From: Platerodrilus igneus
Lineage: Eukaryota > Arthropoda > Insecta > Coleoptera > Lycidae
Assembly: GCA_036346225.1 (NCBI GenBank)
Contig: JARFIW010001469.1
Span: 15,160,001 to 15,224,000, forward strand
Direction: 5' to 3'
DNA length: 64,000 bases
Shown one piece after another: positions 1 to 11,873 of this stretch; position 1 is the stretch's first letter; each line of letters begins with the position of its first letter. The notes beneath the pieces were generated by a model. That model was not told where the DNA came from, made no database searches, and saw nothing but the letters and a program-made list of their open reading frames with translations. Both the position numbers and the translations under genes were made by a program.

Positions 1-1571
1 ATCTAATTCTTTTGGATTTCTATTCTACTCTGCTACCTGTTTTGTTGCGGTCTTTACTTACTTTACTGCTTTCTTTCTTGTCTACACGGAATACCATAAC
101 AATGTAGTAGCGACGACGCGAGGCTGAATCAGTTACGTGCAGACACAGTTGTCAGCTCGCGAAGATTGATACAGGAAACAGATGTATTCAATAGTAGTGT
201 AGTTAGGACTAGATCTGCATGGTTGTAGGTAGCGCTATGTTCATAATATATTGAAAAATGGCTCCGCTTTTAATGCGATACAGAAATTTTCTAACGGATT
301 ACTTCCTTATGGAGAAATGTGTATCGTGTGGCTCCTTTACAACCCCTGTACTCATATTAATTTATATGAACAACTATATGTAGTTACATTGTAACTCAGT
401 ATGAGTTTGGCTTGAGTAAACTATGTATGACTACTTATAATAAAGAATTTTTACTTGATTTCTCTAACAGCCCAATAAAGTGAAAAGGAACAAGTCAATC
501 AACTACGAAGCAGTATAGAAAAATTTATATAAACTCCATCGTGTTTATTCTTTCAAGGACATACGCAAAAAGAATTGTGAATCATTTACTGAAATATTTC
601 TAGAATATTCTATGGCGTGCTAAGGAAATCGAACATTTCAACACTACACTTGTTCCTGAATTTTTCTGGAAAACATTTCTTGATATTTGATTGGAATATG
701 GTGGAAATTTCCATTTTCTTGCAAATTTTAATAAATTTATAGAAAATATCCTCAAGCGTGCAATGGATTGCGTCAAACTATATAGACAAGGAAAGCATAA
801 TCTAAAATGCATTATAAGCACTCGGATTTTCAGCCCCTAAGTAAAAATTATTTATCTAATTATAGCAGCCAATTTAAATTACAAGGTGTAGAACTGAAAT
901 GGCGCTGACGTTTATTTCATGCTTACCATTGTTCGTAGCAAGCTCTCGCACTTAATACTTTATTTGTTTTCACAACAAACTATACATAAACACAAAACTA
1001 TTAACCTGTATAACAATTTATAAATTATACAATTACACCTCTGTAAACTTCAGGCATTTGGAGTAATGGCGCACCCATGTAGTGGAGGGTTTTGTATCGA
1101 TTTTCTCCGGTAGATAAGCTGCGCAGTGGTCTCGAAAGTGAAACCGGGTCAAGGTATTGATCGCGGTAACAGCTTCTGCTCATACAGATTAATTTTCTAT
1201 TGCAAGAGTTGTAAATTAGACAATGATTATTTGTTTATATAGAAAATTTTAAAATATTTTCGTTTTAATATTATGGCAAGTCTCTTTAATACTACAGTCT
1301 TAACAGTTTTGGAGATGTTTTCTGAAGGAAATTTTGAACAGGAAAACTAGTTGGTTAAATTTATTCCACATGCTTAATAATAACAACTTGTAACCAGAAT
1401 AAAAATCTGTTTACCGGACATAAAAACCCAGACGAACGTAATTCATGTTGCCCGATCACGATAACCACGCCTGTAATCAGAAGAGGAAAATATAAATAGC
1501 TCCGAATATTACTAAATGTTACTAAATTCTAAGGCACAGTGTGTGAGTCCTGGTTCTGTATCAATATATAT
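1..1571. other. Unannotated AT-rich DNA
   Basis: No gene, RNA gene or repeat structure was recognised. Reading frames here are short and carry no known motif. The stretch ends at a short TA run (about 1563-1571), where the inverted LTR-like unit begins. Confidence 0.5.
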
Positions 1572-3859
1572 TGCTGTGAACCCTACAAAAAGCCTCACCA
1601 GAGTAAAAAAAATATTCCAGCTTCTCGAATTGGGCACCAAGATTTGCTGTGATTCTCGCCCTGTTGAATCTCTTCTGATAATCGCCTCTTTACTCTTTCC
1701 GCCTCGGCTGCTCACCTAGTTAAAACTTTCATCCTCATTCATAAAAAAAAAACACATTCCTACCACAAACATCAACGTTAACTCTATTTACATCAATATT
1801 CATAATACATTAAAATTTCAAAATTAAATTTCAGCATAAATTTTAGCATCAAAAATTTTCAAGATTAAATTTGTCATCATTTTAATTTGCATCCAGAATT
1901 AATGTCCTTGTAGGATGCCTACTAATTAATTTAACAATATTTGCAGACCTGAGTCTGAGTACAAAGGGAGCATCTCCCACCCCTTTACGTTAATTAAACA
2001 AGTTAGTCTAATTGAGCTCAAAGACAGACCCAAATTTTCATCATAATCAAGAACATAAACTGCTAAATACTCCTTTCTACTTAAACAAGAAAATTTCACC
2101 TTAAAATTAAAATTTGTTGTTTGTACAAATTCACTACTGTCCATTTTTTAGCAAACAAATTATAAAGTTATTCAACACACACCAAAACATCAAAAATCGA
2201 ACAACAAAGCATAAGTTACCTGAAGGTTAATGCACTCGTGGCTCCAATGTACATCGTCCTTTGTTAATCATACCATTCCAACTGGGTTATGTTTACGGCT
2301 TCTGATTCTGAACGCTTTTAAAATTATCTACACCACCATTCATCTAAAGTTGTTTCAGGGCTTCTCAGGAACTCATCTATGTATATCTAAATCTTGTTTT
2401 GTGGATCCAATAACGATTACGAATAACATTTGATTATTAACACCCCCGAAAAATAGCAAAGAAATTCATAATTCTTTCACGCTATACCCAAAACTGCCTA
2501 CTTTTGTTTATTCATTTATCGTTACTAATTTCGATAATTGGTACAGTAATACTCGCAAATATAACTAGACTTTATTACCTTGTATCTTCTCTAAATGCAC
2601 TTAATAACTTTTATCGTAGCACGTATTCTGCTTGAAGTATGGTATAACAGCAAAAAAATAAAGAGCAAACTGTTTTAAAGTATTGAATAGAAATCGAAAA
2701 TCTAAGAGAGCGAAACTCCTATAAACACGGGTTTATATAATAGCTCGCTTGCACGTCGGTTTTGTCCCGCAACGGACACTTTCTAGAATTTCGCATTCTA
2801 TGTTCCCTTTTCGACAGTCCGGCACAGCGATTCTAAAAATTTGCACACGCGCCAGTTGAAAATCTAAAAACTTTTCACACGACTCGCAACGCGTCTGCAA
2901 ACAACTAATTAATTTTTATCTCGAAATTGTTGTTTCCACCTCTCATATCTGCATCTTATTTTCACCAATCGTAAACCTCGTAACGTTGCTCAATTCCCGC
3001 CTTTTATTATTCGTGTCTCTGCCTTGCGCGTTTCATCCGTCTCTTTCTACCCTGGCCTGAGTGGTACAAATCGATATTCTTTATTATGGGCTATTTCAAT
3101 CCACGTGAATTCCTATTTGAGTTAAATAACCGCGTATCTAGCCTTCCCGTTAATATAAGCTACGGTTTATCCGACCGTTTCCAATATACGTAGAAGCTGC
3201 ATGTTTATCTATTCAAATTTATTAGAACTTTGATATTTAAAAATACGCAGGTGTTCAATTGTAATACTTCTACGATTTGGATATTCCATTTATTTAACCT
3301 TCTTGATAGATTTGTATGCTAGCAACGCGTCTCATATTTGGTATTATGGGGTTTTTAAAAGCTTTTATGCATATTATGTATTACTAATGGATCAATTAAC
3401 TCCCATTAAACTAATAATGAATGGCATTGACTTCTACCCTTTAATTTTTAGCGAATACTATTTAAATATTAATTATTATTTGTACACTTCGTTTAATACC
3501 CGTTACTTAAAAATTGAATTAATCAATATAAATTTTGCACGTAATTTCTATTTGTTTCTTGGAACAATTAAATTAAATACACGTTGAGCATTTTAATTCT
3601 GCTTCGTTTTATAGAAAGCGTCTAGTGAATAATTTAAATCCCTTATTTTTAATGAAACGAATAAATTTTTATGCTCAACGGTTTTAACAACGCATATTAT
3701 CTAATAAAATTCTATACAAACCCTACATTCTAATTGAATGATTTAAATCTTCACACTAGGCATTTAATTACGCGTACTTTTTCCCAAAGCTTCCTTATAC
3801 ACGGTGATTAAAATTATTTGATGTCGTTAATTAATTTTCTACCCTGTTCTAAACTTGAG

Positions 3860-3862
<3 letters not shown>
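1572..3862 (-). repeat. LTR-like unit h' (inverted copy of 30133-32400)
   Basis: The reverse complement closely matches the unit at 30133-32400 over its whole length, including a shared 67-codon frame (2230-2433 plus, 31543-31746 minus) that differs at only a few residues. It runs from TTGCTGTGA at 1572 (the ACAGCAA end on the minus strand) to a (TA)n tract at 3863. A TATATAAA box on the minus strand (about 2732-2740) sits at the same place as the one in unit h. The ends and TA flanks fit a solo LTR or a similar terminal-repeat unit. No protein-coding function is seen; the shared frame is probably incidental. Confidence 0.7.
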
Positions 3863-3892
<30 letters not shown>

Positions 3893-3895
<3 letters not shown>

Positions 3896-4362
3896 GGTGC
3901 CCTATTTCTTACACGTTGTATGGGTAACTCTGTTATTTGTGACATTAGAGAAAAGGTTAAATGGGAAAACTAGTGCAGTTTTTAATGCCGAGTTCAGCCA
4001 TGAAGATATAATTAACATACAGGGTGTAGCAAAAGCGTTATACCAAAATAACGAAATTTTGATATTTTTGTTTTGCTTCGTGGCTCATTTATTGTGATAG
4101 ATACAGTAAAACGTTGTAGAACTTTTTTACATTATTTTAAAAGGAGAATAAGATAAACTTATTTGTTTTTACATGGCCTTGGTCATGTTCGAGTAAATAA
4201 GTGAGGTTATGTTTTTTTAAATGGAAACCATTATTGGCGGTAGCTCTGATAGAAAGGCATTTTTTTTCTCCTTTCAGTGATGTACTACAGTGTACATGTT
4301 CAACATAAAAATTTTGAAAAAATTTTGTTTTTATGAAATACGAAACTTTGTATTAAATAATA
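3893..4362 (+). repeat. Left TIR of the mariner-type element
   Basis: This stretch is inverted relative to 5609-5824 joined to 14030-14285. The match is interrupted only by the BEL insertion, which shows that both right-hand pieces belonged to one arm. The outer end reads CAGGGTGCCC. Confidence 0.85.
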
Positions 4363-4525
4363 TGTGAATATTTGAACTGATTTTAAGAATCAAGTAGCCA
4401 TATGACACATAACAATAGATTTCACTTGTTTAAATAACAGAAATTAGATAGTACTGTTATTTTGTGTTTATACGTACATTATTTTCTTGTAAAAGATAGA
4501 ATGTCCTATACAAATTAAGAAAATA

Positions 4526-5526
4526 ATGACATGCTCTTTTGCTACTATTCTTCGAATTGTAACACACGTGCAGCAGCGGATTTGTACTTTGAAAGATACA
4601 TGGAAAGTAAGCAACCACACTGTCGGATATTTAGCAAACTTGAAAATAATCTTAAGGCATATGGTGCATTTACCAAACCTAAATTCTTACGAAAATGTTG
4701 AAACGAATGTGTTGGCGTTTGTTAACTATAAACCAGAATCTTCTACTGCCGAAATTGCAAACCACTGTGCAACTTCTAAGGAAACTGTGAGGTGTACTCT
4801 GAAAAGTCGGAAATATCATCCCTATCACTATTCTATTTCGAATACATTGTATCCAGTGGATAATCAAAGACGGATAGCATTTTGTCGTTGGTACCTTAAT
4901 AAATGTGAAGAGGATTCATATTTTTGGAGAACCATTATGTTTACTCACGAGACTAAATTTACAAATAACGGAATATTTAATCGGCATAACAAAGTATTTT
5001 ATTCTCAAGAAAATCCTAAACTTGTGCGTGAATCCAGAGATCAACATCAATTTGGTATTAATTGTTGGTGTGGAATATTTTGTGGAAAAATTATTGGACT
5101 TTTTTTATAACGACAATTTCACCGCTGCAAATTACTTAAATTTCTTAAAACACCAACTGGAAGAATATTTGGATGAATTACCTATTAACATCCATTACAG
5201 ACCAAAGTATTTCCAACACGATGGTGCCCTGCACACAGTGGTACATCAGTGAAGCAATATTTAACTGATTGTTTTGAGCACGTGATTGGTAACAAAATGG
5301 AAATTGATTAGTCTGCTCATTCACCACAACTTACGCCATTAGATTTTTATTTGTGGAGTGATTTAAAAATAAAATGTATTCTACTACTCCTCAAACGCCT
5401 GAGGATTTAATAGCTAGAATCCAAACAACAATTGCAAGCATTGATGCACGCACAATAGAAAAAGCACTTCGTAATGTTAAAAAACTATGTGAGCTTGTGC
5501 CTTCAATAAAATGGTGGGCACTTTGA
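4526..5526 (+). pseudogene. Mariner/IS630-type transposase, broken
   Basis: This is the DDE/D transposase that would cut and join at the TIRs. Three reading frames are needed: an N-terminal helix-turn-helix-like part to about 4680, a middle frame to 5110 and a C-terminal frame beyond it. The first catalytic block reads FTHETKF, so the usual Asp is His (codon CAC at 4946-4948). The second block is FQHDGA (Asp codon 5220-5222). The third is TPLDFYLW (Asp codon 5342-5344), 119 nt after the second. Several stops lie between the second and third blocks. The conserved NGIFN and GINCWCGI-type segments place it with insect Tc1/mariner relatives. It cannot be functional because of the frameshifts, the stops and the lost catalytic Asp. 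Confidence 0.85.
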
Positions 5527-5608
5527 ACACACTTTGAAGTGATATTATATTTAATATTTTTAACATAATTTGTTTTTGATATTTTTGTTACGTCATGCAT
5601 AAGTATTT

Positions 5609-5824
5609 TATTATTTAATACAAAGTTACGTATTTCATAAAAACAAAATTTTTTCAAAAATTTTTATGTTGAACCTGTACACTGTAGTACATCACTGAAA
5701 AGAGAAAAAAAATGTCTGGCTATCAGAACTACCGCCAATTATGGTTTCCATTTAAAAAAACATAACCTCACTTATTTACTCGAACATGACCAAAGCCATG
5801 TAAAAACAAATAAGTTTATCTTAT
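5609..5824 (-). repeat. Right TIR, inner part
   Basis: Reverse complement of about 4145-4362. It is cut off by the BEL insertion; CTTAT at 5820-5824 is the left target duplication. The outer part of the same arm resumes at 14030. Confidence 0.85.
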
Positions 5825-6234
5825 TGGCTGATGGGGTTAAGGAGATGATATAAATATACTAATTACAGGAAAGGACCAATTGCTTTTTGTAGCAATACCG
5901 ATTGGCGGTGGAGCGGTTGTGTAATAATTAAAAACAACTACACCAAACTACTTAATAAAGGGTATAAATACCTTTTATTCTGTGCCGCTGAGGGCAATAA
6001 CGTTCACACACAAAAGCTTTCGACGGACCACCAGTAACACGCTCGACCGGGTGATATCGGTGTCGCTTTCAAAAGCTCTCATACAACCGGCTTCTGCAAG
6101 GGTTCGAATGCGACTGTGTTCTTCAACGCACTTCCACTGTCGGTATATAAAATGTTTCACTCAAACTGCAGGACACCCGCACCAATAGTATTCATTGTCA
6201 CAAACACCAATAAATGTTCGATGATGACGTAACA
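5825..6234 (-). repeat. BEL 3' LTR
   Basis: On the minus strand it starts TGTTACGTC and ends CCA. It matches the LTR at 13649-14024 but has about 34 extra bases near 5990-6025. The two LTRs also differ by scattered substitutions, so the insertion is not very recent. Confidence 0.9.
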
Positions 6235-6239
6235 TACCG

Positions 6240-6474
6240 CCCACCAAATTCATAGAATTTTGAAAAGGAGGGAAGTAGGTTGGGTGAAGGAAATCACATG
6301 GGATTTGACCTTGCTAGGAAAACAGGTAACGAAAGATAGAGTGGTACACTACAGCGAGCGATATTACCAACTATGCAAAAATAAAAATATATATGTAAAT
6401 AAGCAAATATGTAAAAATAATATACTACTATACATGTAAGAAATGTGTATATACATCTAAACATAAAAATAAAA
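6240..6474 (-). other. BEL 3' untranslated region
   Basis: Non-coding stretch between the end of the integrase frame (TAA at 6475-6477) and the 3' LTR. On the minus strand a G-rich run (GGTGGGCGG) directly precedes the LTR and is the likely polypurine tract. Confidence 0.5.
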
Positions 6475-6960
6475 TTAAAATACCGGTAGCGGTGCTAGTT
6501 TGACCAAAGGTCGTTTTAATGTGCCATGTGCAGTTTTGACTTCAGCGACACGTATAATACCGTCCGCACCGGGAAAAGTATTAATAATACGACCAAACTT
6601 CCATTGAAGTGGAGAAAGCTGGTCGTCCTTGATGAGGACAATAGTGTCCTTTTCGACTTGTCGGACACCTACCTTAGAGTGCCATTTAACCTTTCGATTC
6701 AGAGTATGTAAGTACTCATGGCTCCAGCGAGCCCAAAAGTCTTGGTGGAGTTGTTTGCAGGAGTTTCCACCTGCTTTTTAATGGTAAAACGTTGGTTGAA
6801 TGGTCCTCATCTGGTGGTGCAGAAAGAGGCTCCATAGTTAGGAAATGACCTGGTGTTAGGCAACGCAAGTCATTTGGATCCGAACTCAAAGCGCAGAGTG
6901 GCCTTGAATTTAGAACAGATTCAATTTGTGTAAGAACTGTGTACAGTTCCTCAAAGGTAA
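6475..6960 (-). pseudogene. BEL integrase C-terminal region
   Basis: After a frameshift near 6950 the polyprotein continues in another frame. The segment contains the family-typical VLNSRPL and LTPGHFL blocks (about 6800-6940). A last block follows, with LSPLQWKFGRI, GADGIIRVAEVKT and a final LPVF before the stop (about 6475-6660). This is the C-terminal part of BEL/Pao integrase. A stop and a frame change separate the two blocks, so the tail is not translated as one piece here. Confidence 0.8.
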
Positions 6961-8331
6961 GTTTTGTTCGCCGATTACGCGAGATAGGTGTGTCTTTACC
7001 GACTTAACACCGCTTTCCCACAAGCCACCGAAGTGAGGGGCGCTAGGTGGATTAAACGACCACTTTATCTTTTCTGAGGTTACTGCACTTTGCAGATAAC
7101 TCATAAGCTGACGATAGGCACCTACAAAATTAGTACCGCAATCGCTAAATATTTGAGAACAGCGTCCTCGACGTGCTATAAATCGTCGCAAAGCGGCAAG
7201 AAACGCGTCTGCCGACAAATCCGACACAAGTTCAATATGTGCTGCCTTAGTGGCAAAACAAACAAAAATACAAATATAGGCCTTAAGAGTTTTAGAGGCT
7301 CGCAGGCGGTTAGCCTTTATTAAAAGAGGGCCAGCAAAATCAACACCAACAATACTGAACGGTTTGATTTGGGTAATACGTGCTGCCGGTAGGTCTCCCA
7401 TAGGAGGAGTTACCAGGACCGGTTTGGTACGAAAACATCTATGACAGGATGATAAATAATTTCTGATTGAATTTTTAATAGAAAGGATCCAGAAATTCTG
7501 TTGGATAAGATACGCTGTGGTATTAACACCGGGATGGTAATACCTTTCATGAGTTGACCGAATGATAAGTTCGGTTAATCGGTGCCGCTGAGGCAATAAC
7601 GCAGGAAACTTTTCGAAATAGGAAAGCGAAGAATGTGTCAAGCGCCCACCTACTCTTAAGATATTTTGTGGATCAACAAATGGAGAGAGTTTTCGCAAGC
7701 TTTTAGGTAATTTACGGTTTGCCTTGATCGAAGCTATTTCCTTTGAAAATGTAACACTTTGTACATGCCGAACGATAATCATAAGAGCATTGTGTAATTC
7801 AAGGTCTGTTAAGGGACCCGTATGACGTTGAGCCAGGGGTTTAGAAAATCTATAAATGTAAGCCACGATGCCTTGGATTTTATAAAACGATGAAAAGCGA
7901 CTTAGTAAAATGTCAATGACGTTTGGATCTGTTTGAGCGACAAATGTTATGATCTTCTTTTCCGTAGTTACCTCAGCAATTGAGGTTGACAATGTTGGTT
8001 GAGGCGGCCACGAGTCACTAGGGTAGTGAAGCCATTCAGGCCCCGCCCACCATAGCGAACATGAAATAACCGCGCTTGGCATTAATCCCCGAGATGCAGG
8101 ATCAGCCGGATTATGCGAAGATTTAATATAAAACCATCGGCTAGGTGCAATGATTTCTTGAATGTGGCTAACACGGTTTGCCACAAAAGTTTTCCACCGA
8201 AAAGGTGGAGAACGTATCCAAGTGAGAGCGACCGTAGAATCACTCCACGCTGAAACATCGGAGATTTCAATCAAGCCTTGATAAGACCGAATGGTAAAGA
8301 AAGTAAATCGGTTAATAAAACGGCGGCACAT
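6910..8331 (-). pseudogene. BEL RNase H C-terminus and integrase
   Basis: A 473-codon open stretch. The first about 100 residues are the RNase H end and linker (WSDSTVAL, NPADPASRG). An HHCC zinc-binding block follows (HERYYHPGVN through CHRC). The integrase catalytic triad is visible: Asp in VGVDFAGPL, Asp in FSDCGTNF and Glu in PHFGGLWESG. These residues are intact. The frame is linked by a frameshift to the RT/RNase H frame upstream (near 8290) and breaks again near 6920. The first methionine is not a real start, because the protein is part of a polyprotein. Confidence 0.88.
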
Positions 8332-9320
8332 AATTCCAAACGTGGAATTGAAATGCGCTTAATTGGAGTTACTTTTGTTTTAGCGGTTACAAATTGTACA
8401 GTTATTTCTCCAGTAGTTTGATTTATGAACTGAAAATACACTACCGCTGCATACCCTACCTCGCTAGCATCGCAAAACCCATGCAAATGACAAGTAAAAG
8501 GATCCGAAGGGGGTAAACAACGTGGTAACTTTAATGACGATAATAACGGCAACTCTTCTTGGTATTGCTGCCATTGAGACGAAATGTCTGCTGGTGGGAT
8601 GTCATCCCAATTTAAACCTAACATCCACAGATGCTTGATTAGGCGTTTTGCAAAAAGTGTTAGTGGTGCTAAAAATCCTAATGGATCATATATTCTGGCA
8701 ACTTGCGAAAGTATGTTGCGCTTTGTACATATTGGGTTTAATGGTTTAACCCGAAATGAGAAAATATCTTCTGTAGGTGACCATTGAAGACCTAATATTT
8801 TTATTGATTCGTCAGAATCGAAATCGAGAGTATATTGGCAAAAATCTGACGGAATGCCTTCCAAAATAGAAACTGAATTAGAACTCCATTTTCGAAGTTC
8901 AAAACCAGCCAAATGTAAAAGTCGGATAAGTTGATCTTTAATTTCGCGGGCCGATTGTATAGAATCTTCACCGGCGACGAAATCATCAATATATAGATTT
9001 GACCGTATAGCCTCAGCGGCTAACGGAAACCTTTTGCCTTCGTCAATGGCTAATTGCTGAAGAGTTTTTAATGCTAGATAAGGCGATGACTTAATACCAT
9101 AGGTCACTGTATTAAGCTGATAAGTCTGAATGGGTTCTTCTGCGGAGAACCGCCAAACAATTAATTGAAACTTACGATGTTCTTCGGTAACCAAAATTTG
9201 TCGATACATTTGGCGAACATCACAAGTAAAAACGAAACGATGAGTACGAAATTTCAATAAGATTGACGAAATGTCATTTTGGAGACTAGGTCCAGCCAAT
9301 TGAGTGTCATTAAGTGACAC
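8271..9320 (-). pseudogene. BEL reverse transcriptase and RNase H
   Basis: A 349-codon frame with the RT core: FTCDVRQMYRQI (first catalytic Asp), LNTVTYGIKSSP and the active-site YIDDF. A connection region follows, then the start of RNase H (HGFCDASEVGYAA, with its catalytic Asp, and ISIPRLELCAA with its Glu). It copies the element's RNA into DNA inside virus-like particles. Frameshifts at both ends separate it from the RT N-terminus (near 9320-9350) and from integrase (near 8290). Confidence 0.9.
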
Positions 9321-9531
9321 GTTGTTTTAGCCTTTGCAGAGGCGTCAAAACCACACGAATTTTAGAAGTATGACCTTCCTCTTTAAACACAGGGTGATGG
9401 GGTAAAAAATAATTATCGTTGCCAACGGGCTGAGAATCGAGTAATGCCATATGACCCGCATCAAGATAGTCCTGCATGAAATTGTTGTACTGTGCGCGTA
9501 GTTCCGGTTGAGCATGCAATTTACGCTCCAA
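9310..9531 (-). pseudogene. BEL RT N-terminal segment
   Basis: Short frame carrying YFLPHHPVFKE, the conserved block just before the RT palm in BEL/Pao. It is separated from the protease frame by an in-frame TGA (near 9534) and from the RT core by frameshifts near 9330-9350. Confidence 0.8.
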
Positions 9532-9540
9532 CGAAAATAG

Positions 9541-10491
9541 TCATTTTTTAGCCATGTCAAAGTAATTATCAAAAACGGGCAAAGTATCGTTGAACGGTAA
9601 CGCAACAATAAAACGACCGCTAGGGTCACGAGAAAACGTGTTTTCAAAAATTAGATCTGCCTTTTCTTCTTCTGGAGAAGTATAAGGCTTGGATGGCAAC
9701 TTTTCTATCTCCCAAAACCGCCTTAGGGTCTGGTCGATAGGATCTTCTACAGAAGTAAAAAATGCTTGGACAGTATCAGACTGCAAGCTTTTTGTGGGAC
9801 CAATGATAGTCCAACCAAAAATTGTATTTATGGCGGCAGGCTGAAGAAACTTGCCATGTATAACACCGCCATTGATGATGAACGGATAAACATCTGCTCC
9901 AAGGAGCATGTCAATAGTTCCTGGAGAGTTCCAGGTCGGGTCTGCAAAGTGCAGGCCGCATAAGTGTTCCCAATTATTAGGAACTTCAACACTAGGTAAT
10001 TTGCCAGATATTGACGAAAGCACAAAAGTTGTGACTTCTAGAGATTTTTCAGAGTCTAACATAGAGCGAATGGTGCAGCTGACGGCACCCCTATTGACTG
10101 CTGAAGTTGTCTGCCCAAGTCCATAAATCGGAACTTGAGAACGTATGCGTGGAAGCCAAAGTTTGCTCACGCAATCGTCTCGAATAAAGCTAGCTTGGGA
10201 GCCAGGGTCTAAGAGTACCCTGATCGGTTTGTATCTACCAAAACGATCTTGAACTTCCACAACAGCAGTGGAGAGTAAGACAGTAACCCCAAGATTTGAA
10301 TTCGTCTGTGAAGACAAAACATTTGCCGGAATAGGAGGCTGACTGCGTCCTATTGGCATTTTTATGCATGTGTGTAGCGGTCGATTCAGCTGAACGGCTA
10401 GAAGCAGGTTGCGGTTCAAAATGTAGCAAGGTATGATGCGGCTTGGCGCAAGTTCGACAGGAATTATAAGATTTGCATTGCATGGACGCAT
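9541..10491 (-). pseudogene. BEL protease region, downstream copy
   Basis: The frame includes the aspartic protease segment LLDPGSQASF, in which Pro stands where Ser or Thr is usual in the D-S/T-G motif, followed by the flap-side block IDMLLGADVYPF. It reads on to FDNYFDMAKK and then a TGA. Bases 9651-10909 are repeated at 10910-12168, so most of this frame exists twice in the element. This copy is the one joined to RT. Confidence 0.8.
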
Positions 10492-10974
10492 GGTTTGTTC
10501 GTAAGCAATTTAAACAAAGGCGTAAGCGTTTGACGATGTCGAAACGTTCTGTCGAAGTTTTTTTAGAAACGATTGACATCTGTAAATTAAGTGATTGCCC
10601 TTGCAAGAAGGACAATGGTGCGAAAATGAATTCTTTGAGTCACTGGAGCTACTTGGTGTGTCCAGTGAGACTACGTTAGAAGAAACTCTTGGTTTAAATT
10701 GAAACGCTGAGGATTTCTTAGGCACTGATGTGTGAGATGTATGGACAGTCGTCGAATAAGAAACAGGTGCGGTTGAAGAAAAGGTTTTCAACGCTGCACA
10801 TTGTTGAGTTAAAAAATATCTCAAATCATCGAAATTGGGTATTTGCTTCGGATCCGATTGGAGTTCGAAGCGTTTTCTGGTGAACGGATCGAGTTTTTCT
10901 AAAAGACAATTAGATCTGCCTTTTCTTCTTCTGGAGAAGTATAAGGCTTGGATGGCAACTTTTCTATCTCCCAA
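10235..10974 (-). pseudogene. BEL gag C-terminus and zinc knuckles, downstream copy
   Basis: Duplicate of the 11494-12168 region. Two overlapping frames carry the knuckle-like CPSCKGNHLIYRC, CLNCLRTNHASMQC and CRTCAKPHH. The first lies in a different frame from the next two, because of an indel near a run of seven T (about 10557). The N-terminal gag is absent from this copy; the frame starts at the duplication junction. Confidence 0.75.
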
Positions 10975-11306
10975 AACCGCCTTAGGGTCTGGTCGATAGG
11001 ATCTTCTACAGAAGTAAAAAATGCTTGGACAGTATCAGACTGCAAGCTTTTTGTGGGACCAATGATAGTCCAACCAAAAATTGTATTTATGGCGGCAGGC
11101 TGAAGAAACTTGCCATGTATAACACCGCCATTGATGATGAACGGATAAACATCTGCTCCAAGGAGCATGTCAATAGTTCCTGGAGAGTTCCAGGTCGGGT
11201 CTGCAAAGTGCAGGCCGCATAAGTGTTCCCAATTATTAGGAACTTCAACACTAGGTAATTTGCCAGATATTGACGAAAGCACAAAAGTTGTGACTTCTAG
11301 AGATTT
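10899..11306 (-). pseudogene. BEL protease C-terminal part, upstream copy
   Basis: Repeats the NNWEHLCGLHFADP and IDMLLGADVYPF blocks of 9541-10491 and ends at the duplication junction, where it runs into a second gag C-terminus instead of RT. A missing base near 11307 separates it from the protease active-site frame upstream. Confidence 0.75.
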
Positions 11307-11873
11307 TCAGAGTCTAACATAGAGCGAATGGTGCAGCTGACGGCACCTATTGACTGCTGAAGTTGTCTGCCCAAGTCCATAAATCGGAACTTGAGAACGT
11401 ATGCGTGGAAGCCAAAGTTTGCTCACGCAATCGTCTCGAATAAAGCTAGCTTGGGAGCCAGGGTCTAAGAGTACCCTGATCGGTTTGTATCTACCAAAAC
11501 GATCTTGAACTTCCACAACAGCAGTGGAGAGTAAGACAGTAACCCCAAGATTTGAATTCGTCTGTGAAGACAAAACATTTGCCGGAATAGGAGAGGCTGA
11601 CTGCGTCCTATTGGCATTTTTATGCATGTGTGTAGCGGTCGATTCAGCTGAACGGCTAGAAGCAGGTTGCGGTTCAAAATGTAGCAAGGTATGATGCGGC
11701 TTGGCGCAAGTTCGACAGGAATTATAAGATTTGCATTGCATGGACGCATGGTTTGTTCGTAAGCAATTTAAACAAAGGCGTAAGCGTTTGACGATGTCGA
11801 AACGTTCTGTCGAAGTTTTTTTAGAAACGATTGACATCTGTAAATTAAGTGATTGCCCTTGCAAGAAGGACAA
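11307..11873 (-). pseudogene. BEL gag zinc knuckles and protease N-terminal part, upstream copy
   Basis: One open frame joins the knuckles CLNCLRTNHASMQC and CRTCAKPHH to the protease motif LLDPGSQASF. This shows that gag and protease are normally continuous in this family. Here the frame is lost again near 11345. Confidence 0.8.
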